Of a DNA stretch of 64,000 bases, positions 1 to 9,140 are shown piece after piece. The stretch is taken from assembly GCF_002871795.1 (NCBI RefSeq), contig NZ_PNHL01000010.1:1-64000 (forward strand), written 5' to 3'. The DNA comes from Brachybacterium sp. UMB0905. Its GTDB lineage: Bacteria > Actinomycetota > Actinomycetes > Actinomycetales > Dermabacteraceae. The notes under the pieces were generated by a model. It searched no databases. It was not told where the DNA came from and saw only the letters and a list, made by a program, of their open reading frames with translations. The position numbers were made by a program, and so were the translations under genes. The stretch's first letter is position 1. The number at the start of each line of letters is the position of its first letter.

Positions 1-60
1 CCCCCGCCAAGGCGTGGACCGAGCAGACCACCCCCACCACCCTCCCAGTGGTCGCCTGAC

Positions 61-294
61 CACCGGAGAACACATCGACTGTCCGAAATCCTTGACACAC
101 CCCATGCCGCCCTCGCGGTCGCGCGATACGTGCAAGACCAGACCGGGCTGAGCCTGAAAAAGATCATCCAGACCCTCCGGCCCCTCCGAACAGCCCGCAT
201 CGCGATCAACGGCACCTCCCAGGACTTCCCGCCCGAAATCACCACCGACGCCCGTCACATCATCACCGCCATCGCCCCCGAGATAGGGCACTAA
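61..294 (+). pseudogene. 3' remnant of an IS1634/IS1549-type transposase
   Basis: The frame ending with the stop codon at 292-294 reads VARYVQDQTGLSLKKIIQTL and then LRPLRTARIA. This matches the C-terminus of the intact transposase at 10686-12374 (IARYMQNATGLSLKKIIQTL). Only the last 60 or so residues can be recognised. The frame stays open to the window edge, but its sequence before about position 100 does not resemble a transposase. In another frame the first 59 bases read AKAWTEQTTPTTLPVVA and stop at 57-59, which could be the end of an unrelated upstream gene. I read this as the decayed tail of an older, diverged copy of the same IS family. Confidence 0.75.
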
Positions 295-516
295 CGATGT
301 CCTAAGTCAGGCCCGTATATGCCGCTGAGACCCGCACTACGCCGAGGTAAGTGGTGAGGGGCAGGGACCGTTCAGCGAGAGCGAGGCGCGCGGATAGGCG
401 GAGGTGGGTACCGGTTCAGGACAGCGAACCACCGGGCTCAGGGCGGAGCGCCGGCCGGGGAGAGTGACTCCTGTGACCCAGACAGCGCCCTGGCTCAGGA
501 CGGCCATCCTCCCGGC
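295..516. other. Intergenic, short direct repeats
   Basis: No gene is supported here. A short unit of the form ggctcaggacagcg or close variants recurs four times, near 413, 434, 492 and 514. The last copy supplies the stop codon of the MFS gene. The role of these repeats is unknown. Confidence 0.4.
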
Positions 517-1767
517 TCAGGACAGCGCCGGGATCTCTCCGGTGAGCGTCGGCCGCACGTGCATGCTGCTGCGCCGGGCGTCGCGCCGGTGCACCGCGAA
601 GGATGCCCCCGTGATCACCATGCCCGCGAGCGCCAGTCCCACACCCACCCAGGACGGGGCCAGCAGCCCCCAGCCGGCGGCGAGGACCGCTGCCCCGAGC
701 GCGGCACCCAGGGCGTTGCCGATGTTCAGCGCTGCATGCTGCAGGGCCGCCGCGAGCGACGGCGCATCGGGGGAGGCGTCCATGAGGAAGATCTGCAGCG
801 CCGGGCCCATGAGCTGCGAGGTCACCGCGATGATGAACAGCAGCAGCATTCCGTCGGCCGCCCACTGCGCGACCACGGCGAACACCGCGAGCGCCACCGC
901 CATTCCGGCGAGTCCCAGGAACAGGGTGGCGTAGATCGACCGGTCCGCGAGCCGTCCGGCCAGCAGCGTCCCGAGCGTCATCCCGATCCCGAAGATCAGC
1001 AGCGCAATCGGTACCGCGCGGATCGGCAGGCCCATGACCCCGGGTACGATCTCCCCGATGTAGCTGTACACCGCGAACATGCCACCGAAGCCGATCGCGC
1101 CGATCCCCAGGCCGAACCACACCTGGCCGCGCCGCAGTGCCCCCAGCTCCGTGAGCATCGAGGCCTGGCCACCGCCGCCAGGCGGCTCCGGCACCAGGCG
1201 CCAGATCGCGAGCGTGCCCGCGAGAGCGACGAGCACCACCAGCACATAGGCGCTGCGCCAGCCCACAAGCTGGCCGAGCGCCGTCGATGCCGGCACACCC
1301 ACCATTGTCGCGACGGTCAGCCCCAGCATCACCAGGGACACCGATCGCGCGCGTCGGCCCGGCGGGGATAGTCGCGCCGCCACCAGTGCCGCGACCCCGA
1401 AGTAGGCGCCATGTGGGAATCCCGCCGCGAAACGGCCCACGGCCAGCACAGCGAACGTCGGCGCTATCGCGGAGATCAGGTTGCCCAGCGCCAGCATCCC
1501 CGCCAGCAGCACCAGCAGGCGCGAGCGCGGAATCCGCACCGACACCACCGTCATCACCGGCGCACCGACCACCACCCCCAGCGCATACAGGGAGATCAGC
1601 ATCCCGGCCCGCGGGACTGAGGCTCCGAGCGAGCCGGCGATCTGTGGCAGCAGCCCCATCGAGGCGAACTCCGTGGTGCCTATCGCGAAGGCCCCCAGGC
1701 TCATCGCGAGGATCACCAGGCGCAGACGCGCGGGGGACAGCGGGGCGGCGTCGGGGGAAGCGGTCAC
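517..1767 (-). CDS. MFS transporter, AraJ-like drug/sugar efflux (DHA1) family
   Basis: This is a 416-residue integral membrane protein with about twelve hydrophobic segments, as expected for the major facilitator superfamily. The first segment carries the LGAFAIGTTEFASMGLLPQI pattern seen in the YdhP/AraJ/PbuE-like group of DHA1 exporters (E in TM1, then MGLLPQIA). The loop between TM2 and TM3 and the RFAAGFPHGAYFG stretch also fit this family. The likely role is proton-coupled export of a drug, sugar or purine analogue; the substrate cannot be told from sequence. It is divergently arranged from the gene at 2020. The chosen ATG gives a normal-length N-terminus before TM1. Confidence 0.85.
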   Translation of the reverse strand: MTASPDAAPLSPARLRLVILAMSLGAFAIGTTEFASMGLLPQIAGSLGASVPRAGMLISLYALGVVVGAPVMTVVSVRIPRSRLLVLLAGMLALGNLISAIAPTFAVLAVGRFAAGFPHGAYFGVAALVAARLSPPGRRARSVSLVMLGLTVATMVGVPASTALGQLVGWRSAYVLVVLVALAGTLAIWRLVPEPPGGGGQASMLTELGALRRGQVWFGLGIGAIGFGGMFAVYSYIGEIVPGVMGLPIRAVPIALLIFGIGMTLGTLLAGRLADRSIYATLFLGLAGMAVALAVFAVVAQWAADGMLLLFIIAVTSQLMGPALQIFLMDASPDAPSLAAALQHAALNIGNALGAALGAAVLAAGWGLLAPSWVGVGLALAGMVITGASFAVHRRDARRSSMHVRPTLTGEIPALS

Positions 1768-2019
1768 GGCAACTCTCCGGGGACGGGCGAACAGGGCCCG
1801 CTGCCGACGCTGGAAGCGGTGATGACCTGGTCAAGTGTAGAAGCGGGAGGTCGTCGCGGGGAGGGGTGAGTGACGGGGCCGACGTCGGCTCGCCGGGGGC
1901 GTTCAGAGCGCGGGTGTGACGCCCTGCCCCCGGACGGCCCGGGGCGCCCGTCCGCATCCCGTATAGGGTGCTGCTCAGTCCGCGCACCGCAGCCCGGCTC
2001 GAGCACAGGAGGGACCCGC

Positions 2020-2340
2020 ATGGAGCAGATCAGCGTCGCCGGCCACGAGAGCCCCGTGCCCGCCTCGGAACGCGCCGCCGCGCTGCTGCGGGAGCGTCTC
2101 GAGGCCGCCCGGGCCGACCGCGGCGCCGAGGCTGCGGAGCGGCTCGAGCAGCTGGTGGGGGAGCGGATCGCGAGCCTGCTCGACGGCGGGGCGCCCAGCA
2201 TCGACTACGGGCAGATGCTCGCGATCGTGAACTACGTGGAACTGCCGCGCGAGGACGAGCCCGAGCCGACGGGCCTCGGGAAGGTCCTGCACGACCTCAA
2301 GGAGAAGGCCTCGCAGCGTGGCTACGGGCATATCGGCTGA
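2020..2340 (+). CDS. Small acidic hypothetical protein
   Basis: This 106-residue protein is rich in Ala, Arg and Glu. It has no signal peptide or membrane segment and a predicted helical N-terminal half (repeated E/A/R heptad-like stretches, residues 15-50). I do not recognise a family. The start is well supported: an aggaggg ribosome binding site lies at 2007-2013, seven bases before the ATG. The high coding regularity and the good ribosome binding site make it a real gene. Its function is unknown. Confidence 0.65.
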   Translation: MEQISVAGHESPVPASERAAALLRERLEAARADRGAEAAERLEQLVGERIASLLDGGAPSIDYGQMLAIVNYVELPREDEPEPTGLGKVLHDLKEKASQRGYGHIG

Positions 2341-2388
2341 GCTTCCGGGCGCGGTCCCGGCGCGCCGCAGCGCCCGTCGGGCGACCAT

Positions 2389-3270
2389 ATGGTTATGAGC
2401 ACCCCGCCCGGCCTGCCTGACTTCCAGCACACCGCCGCGACGCCACCCGCCCGCCCCGCTGAGGCGGCACCCAACCCCCGTCGGCCCGTGTGGCCGTGGC
2501 TGGTAGGTGGGGGCGGCTGCCTGCTCGCCGTGATCCTCGCCATCGTGCTCGTGATCGTGCTGCTCGTGCGGCCTGCACCGGCCTCGGATGGCGAGGGGCA
2601 GGGCAGCCCCGCCGCGCAGGAGGAGCCGGCCGCGCAGCCCTCCGGGGAGTACGTCCCCGACGGGGAGGAGGAGGGGCCGACGGGGCAGGGCGCGCCCGAG
2701 GATCTGCCCACTGTCTCCTGTCATCTGCCCGATCCCGGCCGCGCCTCGGATGCTCCGGCGGGGTACCTCGTGGGCGGGGGTCTGCGGACTGCGGTCGTGG
2801 ATGGCTGGGCGTGGCGGTCGGCGTGGCGCGGGGCAGTCGCGTACACGACGGATGTGGCGATGGTCAGCCAGGATGCGGGCCCCGGCTGGTACTCGTATGC
2901 GGCGCTCGGGCGCGGCGATTTCTCCGAGGCCGAGGGCGGCTACCCGGGGGCGGAGGATGCCGCGACCTGGATCCTGCAGTGCGCGTACAGCCGCGGGGAC
3001 CTCGAGCCGCTCTACGGCGCGGAGCCCGTCACCGAGAACTGGGTGAGCGAGCCGGTGACCGTGGACGGGATGAGCGGGCATCGCGCCACCGTGGACGTGC
3101 ACGTCGCGGAGGGTTCCGGGGTGACGTTCACGCCGGCCTGGCGGATCTCCGTCACGGTGCTCGAGACGCCCGACGGGCCCACGGTGCTGCTCGCCAACGC
3201 GGCGACCGGCCTGCCGGAGCAGCTGGAGGCGCAGGAGCAGTTCATCGCCGGGCTCGAAGCGGACGCGTGA
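2389..3270 (+). CDS. Single-pass membrane-anchored protein, unknown function
   Basis: The 293-residue protein has a short proline-rich cytoplasmic N-terminus (about residues 1-35). One strong transmembrane segment follows (about 38-62, WLVGGGGCLLAVILAIVLVI). After that comes a Glu/Gly/Pro-rich linker and then an extracellular domain of about 200 residues with Cys near residue 104 (VSCHLPD) and Cys in ILQCAYS. This layout is common in actinobacterial proteins of unknown function. Two in-frame ATGs six bases apart (2389 and 2395) are equally possible starts. Confidence 0.65.
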   Translation: MVMSTPPGLPDFQHTAATPPARPAEAAPNPRRPVWPWLVGGGGCLLAVILAIVLVIVLLVRPAPASDGEGQGSPAAQEEPAAQPSGEYVPDGEEEGPTGQGAPEDLPTVSCHLPDPGRASDAPAGYLVGGGLRTAVVDGWAWRSAWRGAVAYTTDVAMVSQDAGPGWYSYAALGRGDFSEAEGGYPGAEDAATWILQCAYSRGDLEPLYGAEPVTENWVSEPVTVDGMSGHRATVDVHVAEGSGVTFTPAWRISVTVLETPDGPTVLLANAATGLPEQLEAQEQFIAGLEADA

Positions 3271-3271
3271 G

Positions 3272-3667
3272 GGTCGCAGCGGGTTCCCGGGGCGGGGCCT
3301 GCTCTGGCAGTTGTGGGCCGATGACGGGACGGTCGCGGAGATCACCTACCCGCAGGTGTCCTTCCAGGCCGCCCGCGAGATCGCCGAGGGGCGCCGCGAC
3401 CGGGACATCCTGGTCTACGGCACCGGGATCGGCACCGCGATCGCCGCCAGCAAGATCCCAGGGATCCGCGCCGCGACCGCCCACGACCTCGTCACCGTGC
3501 GCGGCGCCGTGGAGAACTACGACGCGCAGATTCTGTGCATGGGCCAGAACGTCATCGCGCCGACCGCCGCGCGGGCGCTCGTGGACCTGTGGCTGGACCT
3601 GCGGCATGACCCAGCATCGGCGTACGGCGAGAAGCTCGAGGAGATCCGGGCGTTTGAGGAGGGGTGA
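3272..3667 (+). pseudogene. N-terminally truncated RpiB/LacAB-type sugar-phosphate isomerase
   Basis: The readable part, GTGIGTAIAASKIPGIRAAT followed by HDLVTVRGAVENYDAQILCM and GQNVI, is the C-terminal two thirds of a ribose-5-phosphate isomerase B / pentose- or tetrose-phosphate isomerase. Family members are about 150 residues long and begin with a G-x-D-H-A nucleotide-like motif. Here that start is missing, and the open frame runs back to 3272 with no convincing start codon (only a TTG at 3311). The 5' part seems to have been lost against the end of the preceding gene. A very divergent intact protein with a TTG start cannot be excluded. Confidence 0.6.
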
Positions 3668-3679
3668 GGGGGGAAGGGG

Positions 3680-4045
3680 TTACGGGCGCTCGTCCGACTG
3701 TGCAGGAGCCTCGCCGAGGAGGGCGCTGAGATTCTCGATGAGAGGCGGGAGATGCGTGGTAACGGCATCCCAGACGACCGCGGTCTCCACCTCCGCGTAC
3801 CCGTGAATGAGCACGTTGCGGAAGGCAACGATCTTGGGGAGGTCAGGGATCTGCGTCGCGAGCTCGGACGACAGTCGGCTCAGCCGGTTCAGCGACTCCC
3901 CGATGACCTCGAACTGCCGCTCGACGGCCGACTGTAGAAGGTCATCCTCGAAGTAGGCGGAGCGCTCGATGCCCTGTGTGAAGCGCTGGATCTTCCTGGC
4001 AGCCTTCAGCGCATCCCATGCTGCGGTGTGGGGATCACGCCGCAT
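3680..4045 (-). CDS. hepT: HEPN-domain toxin of a type VII toxin-antitoxin pair
   Basis: This 121-residue helical protein carries the HEPN ribonuclease motif R-x4-H followed by GY (RNVLIHGY, about residues 76-83), as in HepT (DUF86). In characterised pairs HepT cleaves RNA and is neutralised when its partner MntA adds AMP groups to the tyrosine next to the motif, and that Tyr is present here. The gene overlaps the end of mntA by 11 bases, so the two are translationally coupled. It ends 12 bases from the convergent RpiB remnant. Confidence 0.85.
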   Translation of the reverse strand: MRRDPHTAAWDALKAARKIQRFTQGIERSAYFEDDLLQSAVERQFEVIGESLNRLSRLSSELATQIPDLPKIVAFRNVLIHGYAEVETAVVWDAVTTHLPPLIENLSALLGEAPAQSDERP

Positions 4046-4331
4046 AAATCTCCACCGCCGTCTCCGCCACGGAGGCCGCGAGGTACGGATTCTCGATGCG
4101 GCTCGCGGACAGCAGATCCACCGGCCGTCCGAGCAGGGCCTCGAGCTCTGCCTTCAAGTTGAAGTAGTCCTCGAACGGCGTGGCGGACCCTGGAATGAAC
4201 TCCACGATGAAGTCCGCATCGCTCGTCTCGGGATCGAACGCTGTGGTCGCTGCGGAGCCGAAGAGCACGAGGCGCTGCACGTTGTGGGCTCGGCTGATCG
4301 CAGCGAGAGCATCACGGTCGAGCGTCAGCAT
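4035..4331 (-). CDS. mntA: MNT-domain nucleotidyltransferase antitoxin
   Basis: This minimal nucleotidyltransferase of 98 residues has the motif VLFGSAATTAFDPETSDADF: Gly-Ser followed eleven residues later by Asp-x-Asp, the catalytic signature of the polymerase-beta-like MNT fold. Its role is to AMPylate and silence the HepT encoded directly downstream. I chose the ATG at 4331 because a ggggagg site lies nine bases upstream, whereas the GTG at 4340 would abut it. The pair stands alone in accessory DNA, typical of a stabilising or anti-phage module. Confidence 0.85.
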   Translation of the reverse strand: MLTLDRDALAAISRAHNVQRLVLFGSAATTAFDPETSDADFIVEFIPGSATPFEDYFNLKAELEALLGRPVDLLSASRIENPYLAASVAETAVEIYAA

Positions 4332-4497
4332 GATCAGCACCTCCCCGGTAACTCGTTCTCGCTCAATCGTCCCATGTGCGAGGAGGGCTGTCAGCTGTGG
4401 CCCCTTTGTGCCGCTTGTGGATGGCGCCGCGGACTCCAGTACCTGGCCCTCGGCGCGAAACCGACCATCCGCGCGATGAACCCGGCACCATGGACCT
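4332..4497. other. Shared upstream region of the duplicated gene family
   Basis: From about 4413 to 4497 this resembles 5973-6058 in front of the intact paralogue: gtgccg-c/t-t-gtggatg, gcggactcca, cggcgcgaaaccg and then cggcaccatggacctatggc. The duplication therefore included the promoter side as well as the coding part. It also seems to retain one edge of the 75-bp palindromic element. Confidence 0.55.
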
Positions 4498-5157
4498 ATG
4501 GCTCAGCGTTCCTCCCGTTCCACGTCACGCCTCAGTCCGTCTGAGCTGGAGCGCCAGGCGGAGCGTGATCTCGCCACGCAGGTGGAGCACTACCGCACCT
4601 GGCGCGGGGCGGACGCTCCCGCAGACGAAGTGGAGAGGGAAGCGAGCTATCTCGCCATCCTGCTGCGGATGAAATGGGAAAAGCTGGACAGCCCAGATCC
4701 TGCGCAGTGGGACATGAACCTCCTGGAGGAGCTGCTGCTGCACGTAGCGCCGCGCACGTAGTCGCTTCCCTTTGAGGAGGCCGCTGACCTGGTGCCGGCG
4801 CTTGCTGTGTACTTCGAGTTCCTCGAGGAAACAGGACGCTGGAAGAACAGTGCGGAGTCCAGCGCGGATCTCGCCGACCTCGTCTATGTAATGGAGCTTC
4901 AGGTGATCGAGGTGTTCGGTGGTCCAAGCCGACGCGGCATGCACGTCAATGTCATCACCTATGCCATGGAGCAGGGCGTGGATCTCACCGATTCCGATGA
5001 TCTGGAAGACTTCTTGGCCTGCTACAACTATCAGCTCAGGCTTGACGAGCGCGTCGCGCTCAGGGATACGGGACGACTGCCGGACGGAACACCGCCCTAC
5101 ACGCCTGGGACGTTTGAGGCGTTGGGGGATGAGATCGCAAACGCTGGGCCTTCCTAG
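4498..5157 (+). pseudogene. Truncated, amber-interrupted paralogue of the 6059 gene
   Basis: Codons 1-87 (MAQRSSRSTSRLSPSELERQ onwards, to LLLHVAPRT) match the N-terminus of the protein at 6059. An in-frame TAG at 4759-4761 follows. The same frame then continues with LVPALAVYFEFLEETGRW and YAMEQGVDL, again matching the paralogue, and stops at 5157. The stop aligns with a Trp codon of the paralogue, so one G-to-A change explains it. The C-terminal half of the family (about 260 residues) is absent. Either a dead gene or two short products remain. The copy precedes the Panacea gene by 48 bases. Confidence 0.75.
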
Positions 5158-5205
5158 ACTGACGGCACGGCCAGAGCCGGATCGACCCGCGGAAGGAGGC
5201 CTGGC

Positions 5206-5808
5206 GTGACCACAGAACTGACCGATCTGATCTCTCCGCAGGTCTCCCATGACCTCGACCCCGTCGCTCTCGCGGAGTACCTCATCGCCCTGGATGCACA
5301 GCGCCCGGAGCCTGATGTAGCGCAGCTGAAGCTGCATAAGCTGCTGTATCGGGCGCAGGCGAATGCGCTTGCATCCATGGGGTAGCGGCTGTTCGACGCC
5401 GATGTTCAGGCATACGAACATGGCCCGGTGGTTCCCGCCATCCGGGCGCGATTCCGCGGCTTCCGAGATCGAGTGATCGCGTCATCGCAGGAGAGCTGGC
5501 CGGCGGACCTCTTGCCCGCCGACACCCGGGCATTCCTGGACGAGCTCTGGGACCGCTACCAGGATTTCTCGGCCTCTCAGTTGTGCCGGCTCACCCACGA
5601 ACAGTCCCCATGGCGTGATGCTTACCAGCCCGGGGCTCAGCATGTCGTGATCCCTGATGCTGCGATGCGGCATTGTTTCCTCCGCGAGATCCCGTTGGAA
5701 GACCGGATCTTCCACGAGAACGTCGTCGTGGTGAGCGCCGAGGGACTGGCTCGCCTCGATGAGGACGAGGACCTCATCGTCGAGGGGGCCGTAGCCGCGC
5801 TGCGGTGA
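5206..5808 (+). pseudogene. Panacea-domain (DUF4065/SocA-like) gene with in-frame amber codon
   Basis: Reading from a GTG with a strong ggaagga site (5191-5197), the protein begins VTTELTDLISPQVSHDLDPV. It has LHKLLYRAQANALASMG, then TAG at 5383-5385 (codon 60), then RLFDADVQAYEHGPVVPAIR. LxKLLYxAQ...LF...xxAxxHGPVVP is the diagnostic core of the Panacea domain, here cut in its middle. The frame is otherwise open to 5808, about 200 codons, the normal length. Panacea proteins act as antitoxins or chaperones in PanAT toxin-antitoxin pairs and as proteolytic adaptors (SocA). Adjacent genes of unknown function are candidate partners. Confidence 0.8.
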
Positions 5809-5909
5809 CCGAAGCGCCCTGGGATCGTGTGGTCCCGATCCACAATGTTGCTGCAGATGCTGAGCTCGTGACCGGGCTCGCCGGCGGGACTTTTCGCAGC
5901 AGTGGCTGC

Positions 5910-5984
5910 TTCCGCGGAAGGTACCCAGCTGACCGGCTACCTGCATATTGCACGCGGCCGGTCAGGAGAGTGCCGTTCGTGGAT
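5910..5984 (-). repeat. 75-bp palindromic element, copy A
   Basis: This is an imperfect 75-bp palindrome. On the minus strand it reads ccacgaacgg...tgaccggccgcgtgcaatatgcagg...ccgcggaa. It is the same element as at 31053-31127 and 32212-32286 but in opposite orientation, and more diverged in one arm. It sits between the Panacea gene and the gene at 6059. Confidence 0.8.
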
Positions 5985-6058
5985 GACGCTGCGGACTCCA
6001 ACACCTGACCCCGGCGCGAAACCGCCCAGCTGCGCGGCGGACCCGGCACCATGGACCT

Positions 6059-7504
6059 ATGGCCAAGCGTTCCTCTCGTCGCAAGAAGTCCTCCGCGTCC
6101 TCCCGCATCAGCCCTGCCGAGCGGGAACGCAGGGCGGAGCGTGATCTCGCCACGCTGATGAAGCACTACCGCTCCTGGCGCGAGGCGGCCACGGACCCGG
6201 AGGTCGCGGAGGGTGAGGCGCAGACGCTCACGGTCCTGCTGCGGATGAAGCGCGAGCACCTCGGGAGCCCGGGTCCCGCGGAGTGGGACCTGACCCTGCT
6301 CGAGGAGCTGCTGCTGTACGTCGCACCGCGCAAGTGGCTGATCTCCCGGGTGGAGGCCATGAACCTCGTGCCGGCCCTCGTCAGGTACTTCGACTTCCTG
6401 GAGGAGACGGATCGCTGGCGGCGCGCACCGGCGCACCTGGCAGACCTCAGGGGCCTCCTGGATGAGCTGGAGCTCGAGGTGCTCGAAGCGTTCGATGACC
6501 CCACCCGGCGCAGCTCGAGCGGCAACGTCCTCACCTACGCCATGGATGCGGGGGTGGACCTCGCCGATAAGCAGCAGTTCGACGACTTCATGCACTGGTA
6601 CAACAACCAGCTCACGCGCGAACAGCGCACCGCGATCAGCGACACGGGCCGTCTGCCCGCCTCTGTGCCGCCGTACGTTCCCGGGGCGGGCGAATGGGCG
6701 GAGGAGGAGATGGCGCCGGAGTGGCCCTGGTTCCTCCCCGATGCCGACGAGCTCGAGCGTCGGATCGCACGCCGTATCGAGGAAAACGACGGGGACGCGA
6801 ATGCTGACATCCCCGCCGAGCAGTGGGCGCAGCTGCCGCTCGTGCAGCGCGCCGTGAGTCTGCTGGAGCTGGTGGGGGAGCGGCTACCGGTCACCGATAC
6901 CGGGGCGCTCAAGCGCGCGGACCTGCGCAAGGTTGTGGAGAGCTGGGGGCTGACCGAGCATGCGAACGTCCGCAGCATGTGGGATGTGCTGGAGGTGGAA
7001 GCGCCGTGGACGGCCCTCTGCCAGGGCGGCTGGGTGGAGCTCGGCGTCACCCGCGCAGTGCCGGGGAAGCAGCCGATGGAGCCGTACGTCGCGCTCGAGG
7101 AGGATCCCGAGGGGTTCAGCGACTTCGCCAAGACGCTCCTGAACATCGCGCTCACTCATCTCGTGCTGGTCGATCGCAGCAGTTCTGCGGACATCGACAC
7201 GACCATGGACTTCCTGCTCGCGTTGACCTTCGCGTCCGCGCCGGAAGGCCTGCAGCTGCCGCCCCAGCCGGACCTCGTGGAACTCTACGAGCAACCGGAG
7301 CGTCGCGAGCACCCCATCGAGGAGTGCTGGCGCCTGGTCCGCGTGGCAGTTCGCCTCGACAATGCCGCCGACATTGGCCTGGTGTGGAAGGACGCCGACG
7401 GGAAGTACCACGGCAACCTTGCGAGCTTCCTGCTCCTGCTGTTCAGCGGCGGGAAGCTGCGGGATCTGCTCATGCACGGGGACGACGAGGGCTTGAGCTT
7501 CTGA
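6059..7504 (+). CDS. Unknown 481-residue protein, intact member of a local two-copy family
   Basis: I do not recognise this family. The protein has a basic Ser/Arg/Lys-rich N-terminus (residues 1-25), an acidic helical middle, and a C-terminal half containing two helical blocks ending NLASFLLLLFSGGKLRDLLM. There are no signal peptide or membrane segments, so it is probably cytoplasmic. The gene at 4498 is a truncated paralogue of residues 1-220. There is no Shine-Dalgarno before the ATG; both copies have the same cggcaccatggacctATGg context. It precedes the pRiA4b-type gene in the same direction. Confidence 0.7.
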   Translation: MAKRSSRRKKSSASSRISPAERERRAERDLATLMKHYRSWREAATDPEVAEGEAQTLTVLLRMKREHLGSPGPAEWDLTLLEELLLYVAPRKWLISRVEAMNLVPALVRYFDFLEETDRWRRAPAHLADLRGLLDELELEVLEAFDDPTRRSSSGNVLTYAMDAGVDLADKQQFDDFMHWYNNQLTREQRTAISDTGRLPASVPPYVPGAGEWAEEEMAPEWPWFLPDADELERRIARRIEENDGDANADIPAEQWAQLPLVQRAVSLLELVGERLPVTDTGALKRADLRKVVESWGLTEHANVRSMWDVLEVEAPWTALCQGGWVELGVTRAVPGKQPMEPYVALEEDPEGFSDFAKTLLNIALTHLVLVDRSSSADIDTTMDFLLALTFASAPEGLQLPPQPDLVELYEQPERREHPIEECWRLVRVAVRLDNAADIGLVWKDADGKYHGNLASFLLLLFSGGKLRDLLMHGDDEGLSF

Positions 7505-7655
7505 TTGCTAGCACCCCGAAGGACCTCGAGCAGGCCCTGCGTGAGCTGCGCGAGGCCCGGAAGGCCGTGGCGGCGCGGAGGTGTGCGCTGGCGGAGTCGT
7601 GGCCCGGGAGCGCAAGCCCGGTCACCAGTCAGCGCGCTCCCACTACCGTAGATCC

Positions 7656-9089
7656 GTGATCTCGAAGAAGCGCAACCATGAGGAAATCCGCGCCTGGCTG
7701 GAGGAGCTGATGTCCTCCATGCCGCTGGAGCAGCAGAAGCAGACGGTGACGAGCCTCCTGGACCACGCGGGGGCAGCCGCGATGCCCGCGGCGCTGGCGC
7801 GCCCGGAACGGCGCGGCCCTCGGCGTGAGGAGCCCGTGGTCCTCACGATCCGGGCCGATATCGAGCAGGCCCGACCGCCGATCTGGCGCCGCCTGGAGAT
7901 GCCCAGCGATCTCACGTTCCAGCAGCTGCACCACATCCTGCAGGCCGTCTTCGACTGGGAGGACCGCCACCTGTGGCGCTTCGGCCTGGGCGGCAGCCCT
8001 TTCAGCCCTGAGGCGCAGCTGTTGCTGTGCCCCTACGACGTCGAGGACGGTGAGGAGGACGGGGTTCCCGCCAAGGACGTGCATCTCGATGAGGCGTTCG
8101 CGGCGGTCGGGGACACGGTCCGCTACGTCTACGACTACGGCGACATGTGGGAGGTCCGGCTGAAGCTGGAGAAGATCCGCCCGGCGGAGAGGGAGGACCG
8201 GCAGGTCCGCGCGATCGCTGGGCGCCGCGCGGCCCCACCGGAGGACTGCGGGGGTCTGACCGACGCGGAAGATCTGGCCACCGTGCTACCGGATCCCGCG
8301 CATCTGGACCTCGCGGAGCTGAACGATCTGCTGTGGGCTGAGGGCGACGCTCGTGCCGAGCCGGATTTCCACCCCGCCTATACGCAGCTGCTTGAGCGCA
8401 CCACCGGGCACCCGGTGCACCATCGGCTGAAGATGCCCGGCCTGGACCTCATGGTCGCCCCGGAGCCTCCGGAGGAGGATGAGCTCATCGCGGCGCTGGA
8501 TCCGATCCTGTGGTTCATGCGCGAGGCCGACGGGGAGGGCATCACGCTCACCGCTGCCGGGCACCTCCCGCCCGCGCTGGTGGAACGCGCCTGCGAGGTG
8601 GTGCCCACGCAGATCACCGGCCTGGGGAAGGACAACCGGGAGGTCCACGCCGCCAGCGTCCGGCACTTCCGTCACGCCCTGCAGACCGTGAAGCTGCTGC
8701 GCAAGCACAAGGGCACGCTACGGCTGCCAGCCAAGATCGCCCCGCTGCTGGAGGACCCCTGGGGGCTCTGGGAGCACCTGCGCAGCACTCTGATCCCGGA
8801 GCGAGACGGCTTTGAGCGTGACGCGAGTACCGTGTTGCTGTTGCACGTGAGCATGCTTCCGTCGGGCGGGGCCCTGAGTATTGATGCTGTGGTGCGGCTG
8901 CTCGGGGAGCTGGGGTGGAGTACCAGCGATCGGTGGGGGCTGCATGCGCTGATCAGGGAGTTGCCCGCCTGCTCAATCCTGCGCAACCTTCGGCCCGACG
9001 CAGCCTCGCGGCGTGATGAGCGCCTTTCCGATGTCGCCATCACCCTGGCCCGCGCCACCCTCGCCCCTGAGGAGACCGACGACTGGTGA
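7656..9089 (+). CDS. Plasmid pRiA4b ORF-3-like protein with C-terminal extension
   Basis: After a short N-terminal helical region, residues about 60-190 form the pRiA4b ORF-3 / IS1096-TnpR-like domain: PVVLTIRADIEQARPPIWRR, LTFQQLHHILQAVFDWEDRH LW, VRYVYDYGDMWEV. This domain is common next to mobile elements and defence genes; its biochemical role is not established. The C-terminal 300 residues are unrecognised. I prefer the GTG at 7656 (VISKKRNHEEIRAWLEEL) since the frame farther upstream looks non-coding. An ATG at 7581 is possible. It follows the 6059 gene at 151 bases. Confidence 0.75.
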   Translation: MISKKRNHEEIRAWLEELMSSMPLEQQKQTVTSLLDHAGAAAMPAALARPERRGPRREEPVVLTIRADIEQARPPIWRRLEMPSDLTFQQLHHILQAVFDWEDRHLWRFGLGGSPFSPEAQLLLCPYDVEDGEEDGVPAKDVHLDEAFAAVGDTVRYVYDYGDMWEVRLKLEKIRPAEREDRQVRAIAGRRAAPPEDCGGLTDAEDLATVLPDPAHLDLAELNDLLWAEGDARAEPDFHPAYTQLLERTTGHPVHHRLKMPGLDLMVAPEPPEEDELIAALDPILWFMREADGEGITLTAAGHLPPALVERACEVVPTQITGLGKDNREVHAASVRHFRHALQTVKLLRKHKGTLRLPAKIAPLLEDPWGLWEHLRSTLIPERDGFERDASTVLLLHVSMLPSGGALSIDAVVRLLGELGWSTSDRWGLHALIRELPACSILRNLRPDAASRRDERLSDVAITLARATLAPEETDDW

Positions 9090-9140
9090 GGTGCCGAGGG
9101 TGCGCATGGTTGGCTGGTCTGGGTGCGGTTCCGGCAGGGC

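Noticed and set aside
4759-5385. Programmed read-through or amber recoding in two adjacent genes
   Set aside because: Other lesions in the window use TAA and TGA and frameshifts, one copy is also truncated, and no recoding signal or special tRNA is visible. Simple decay is more likely.
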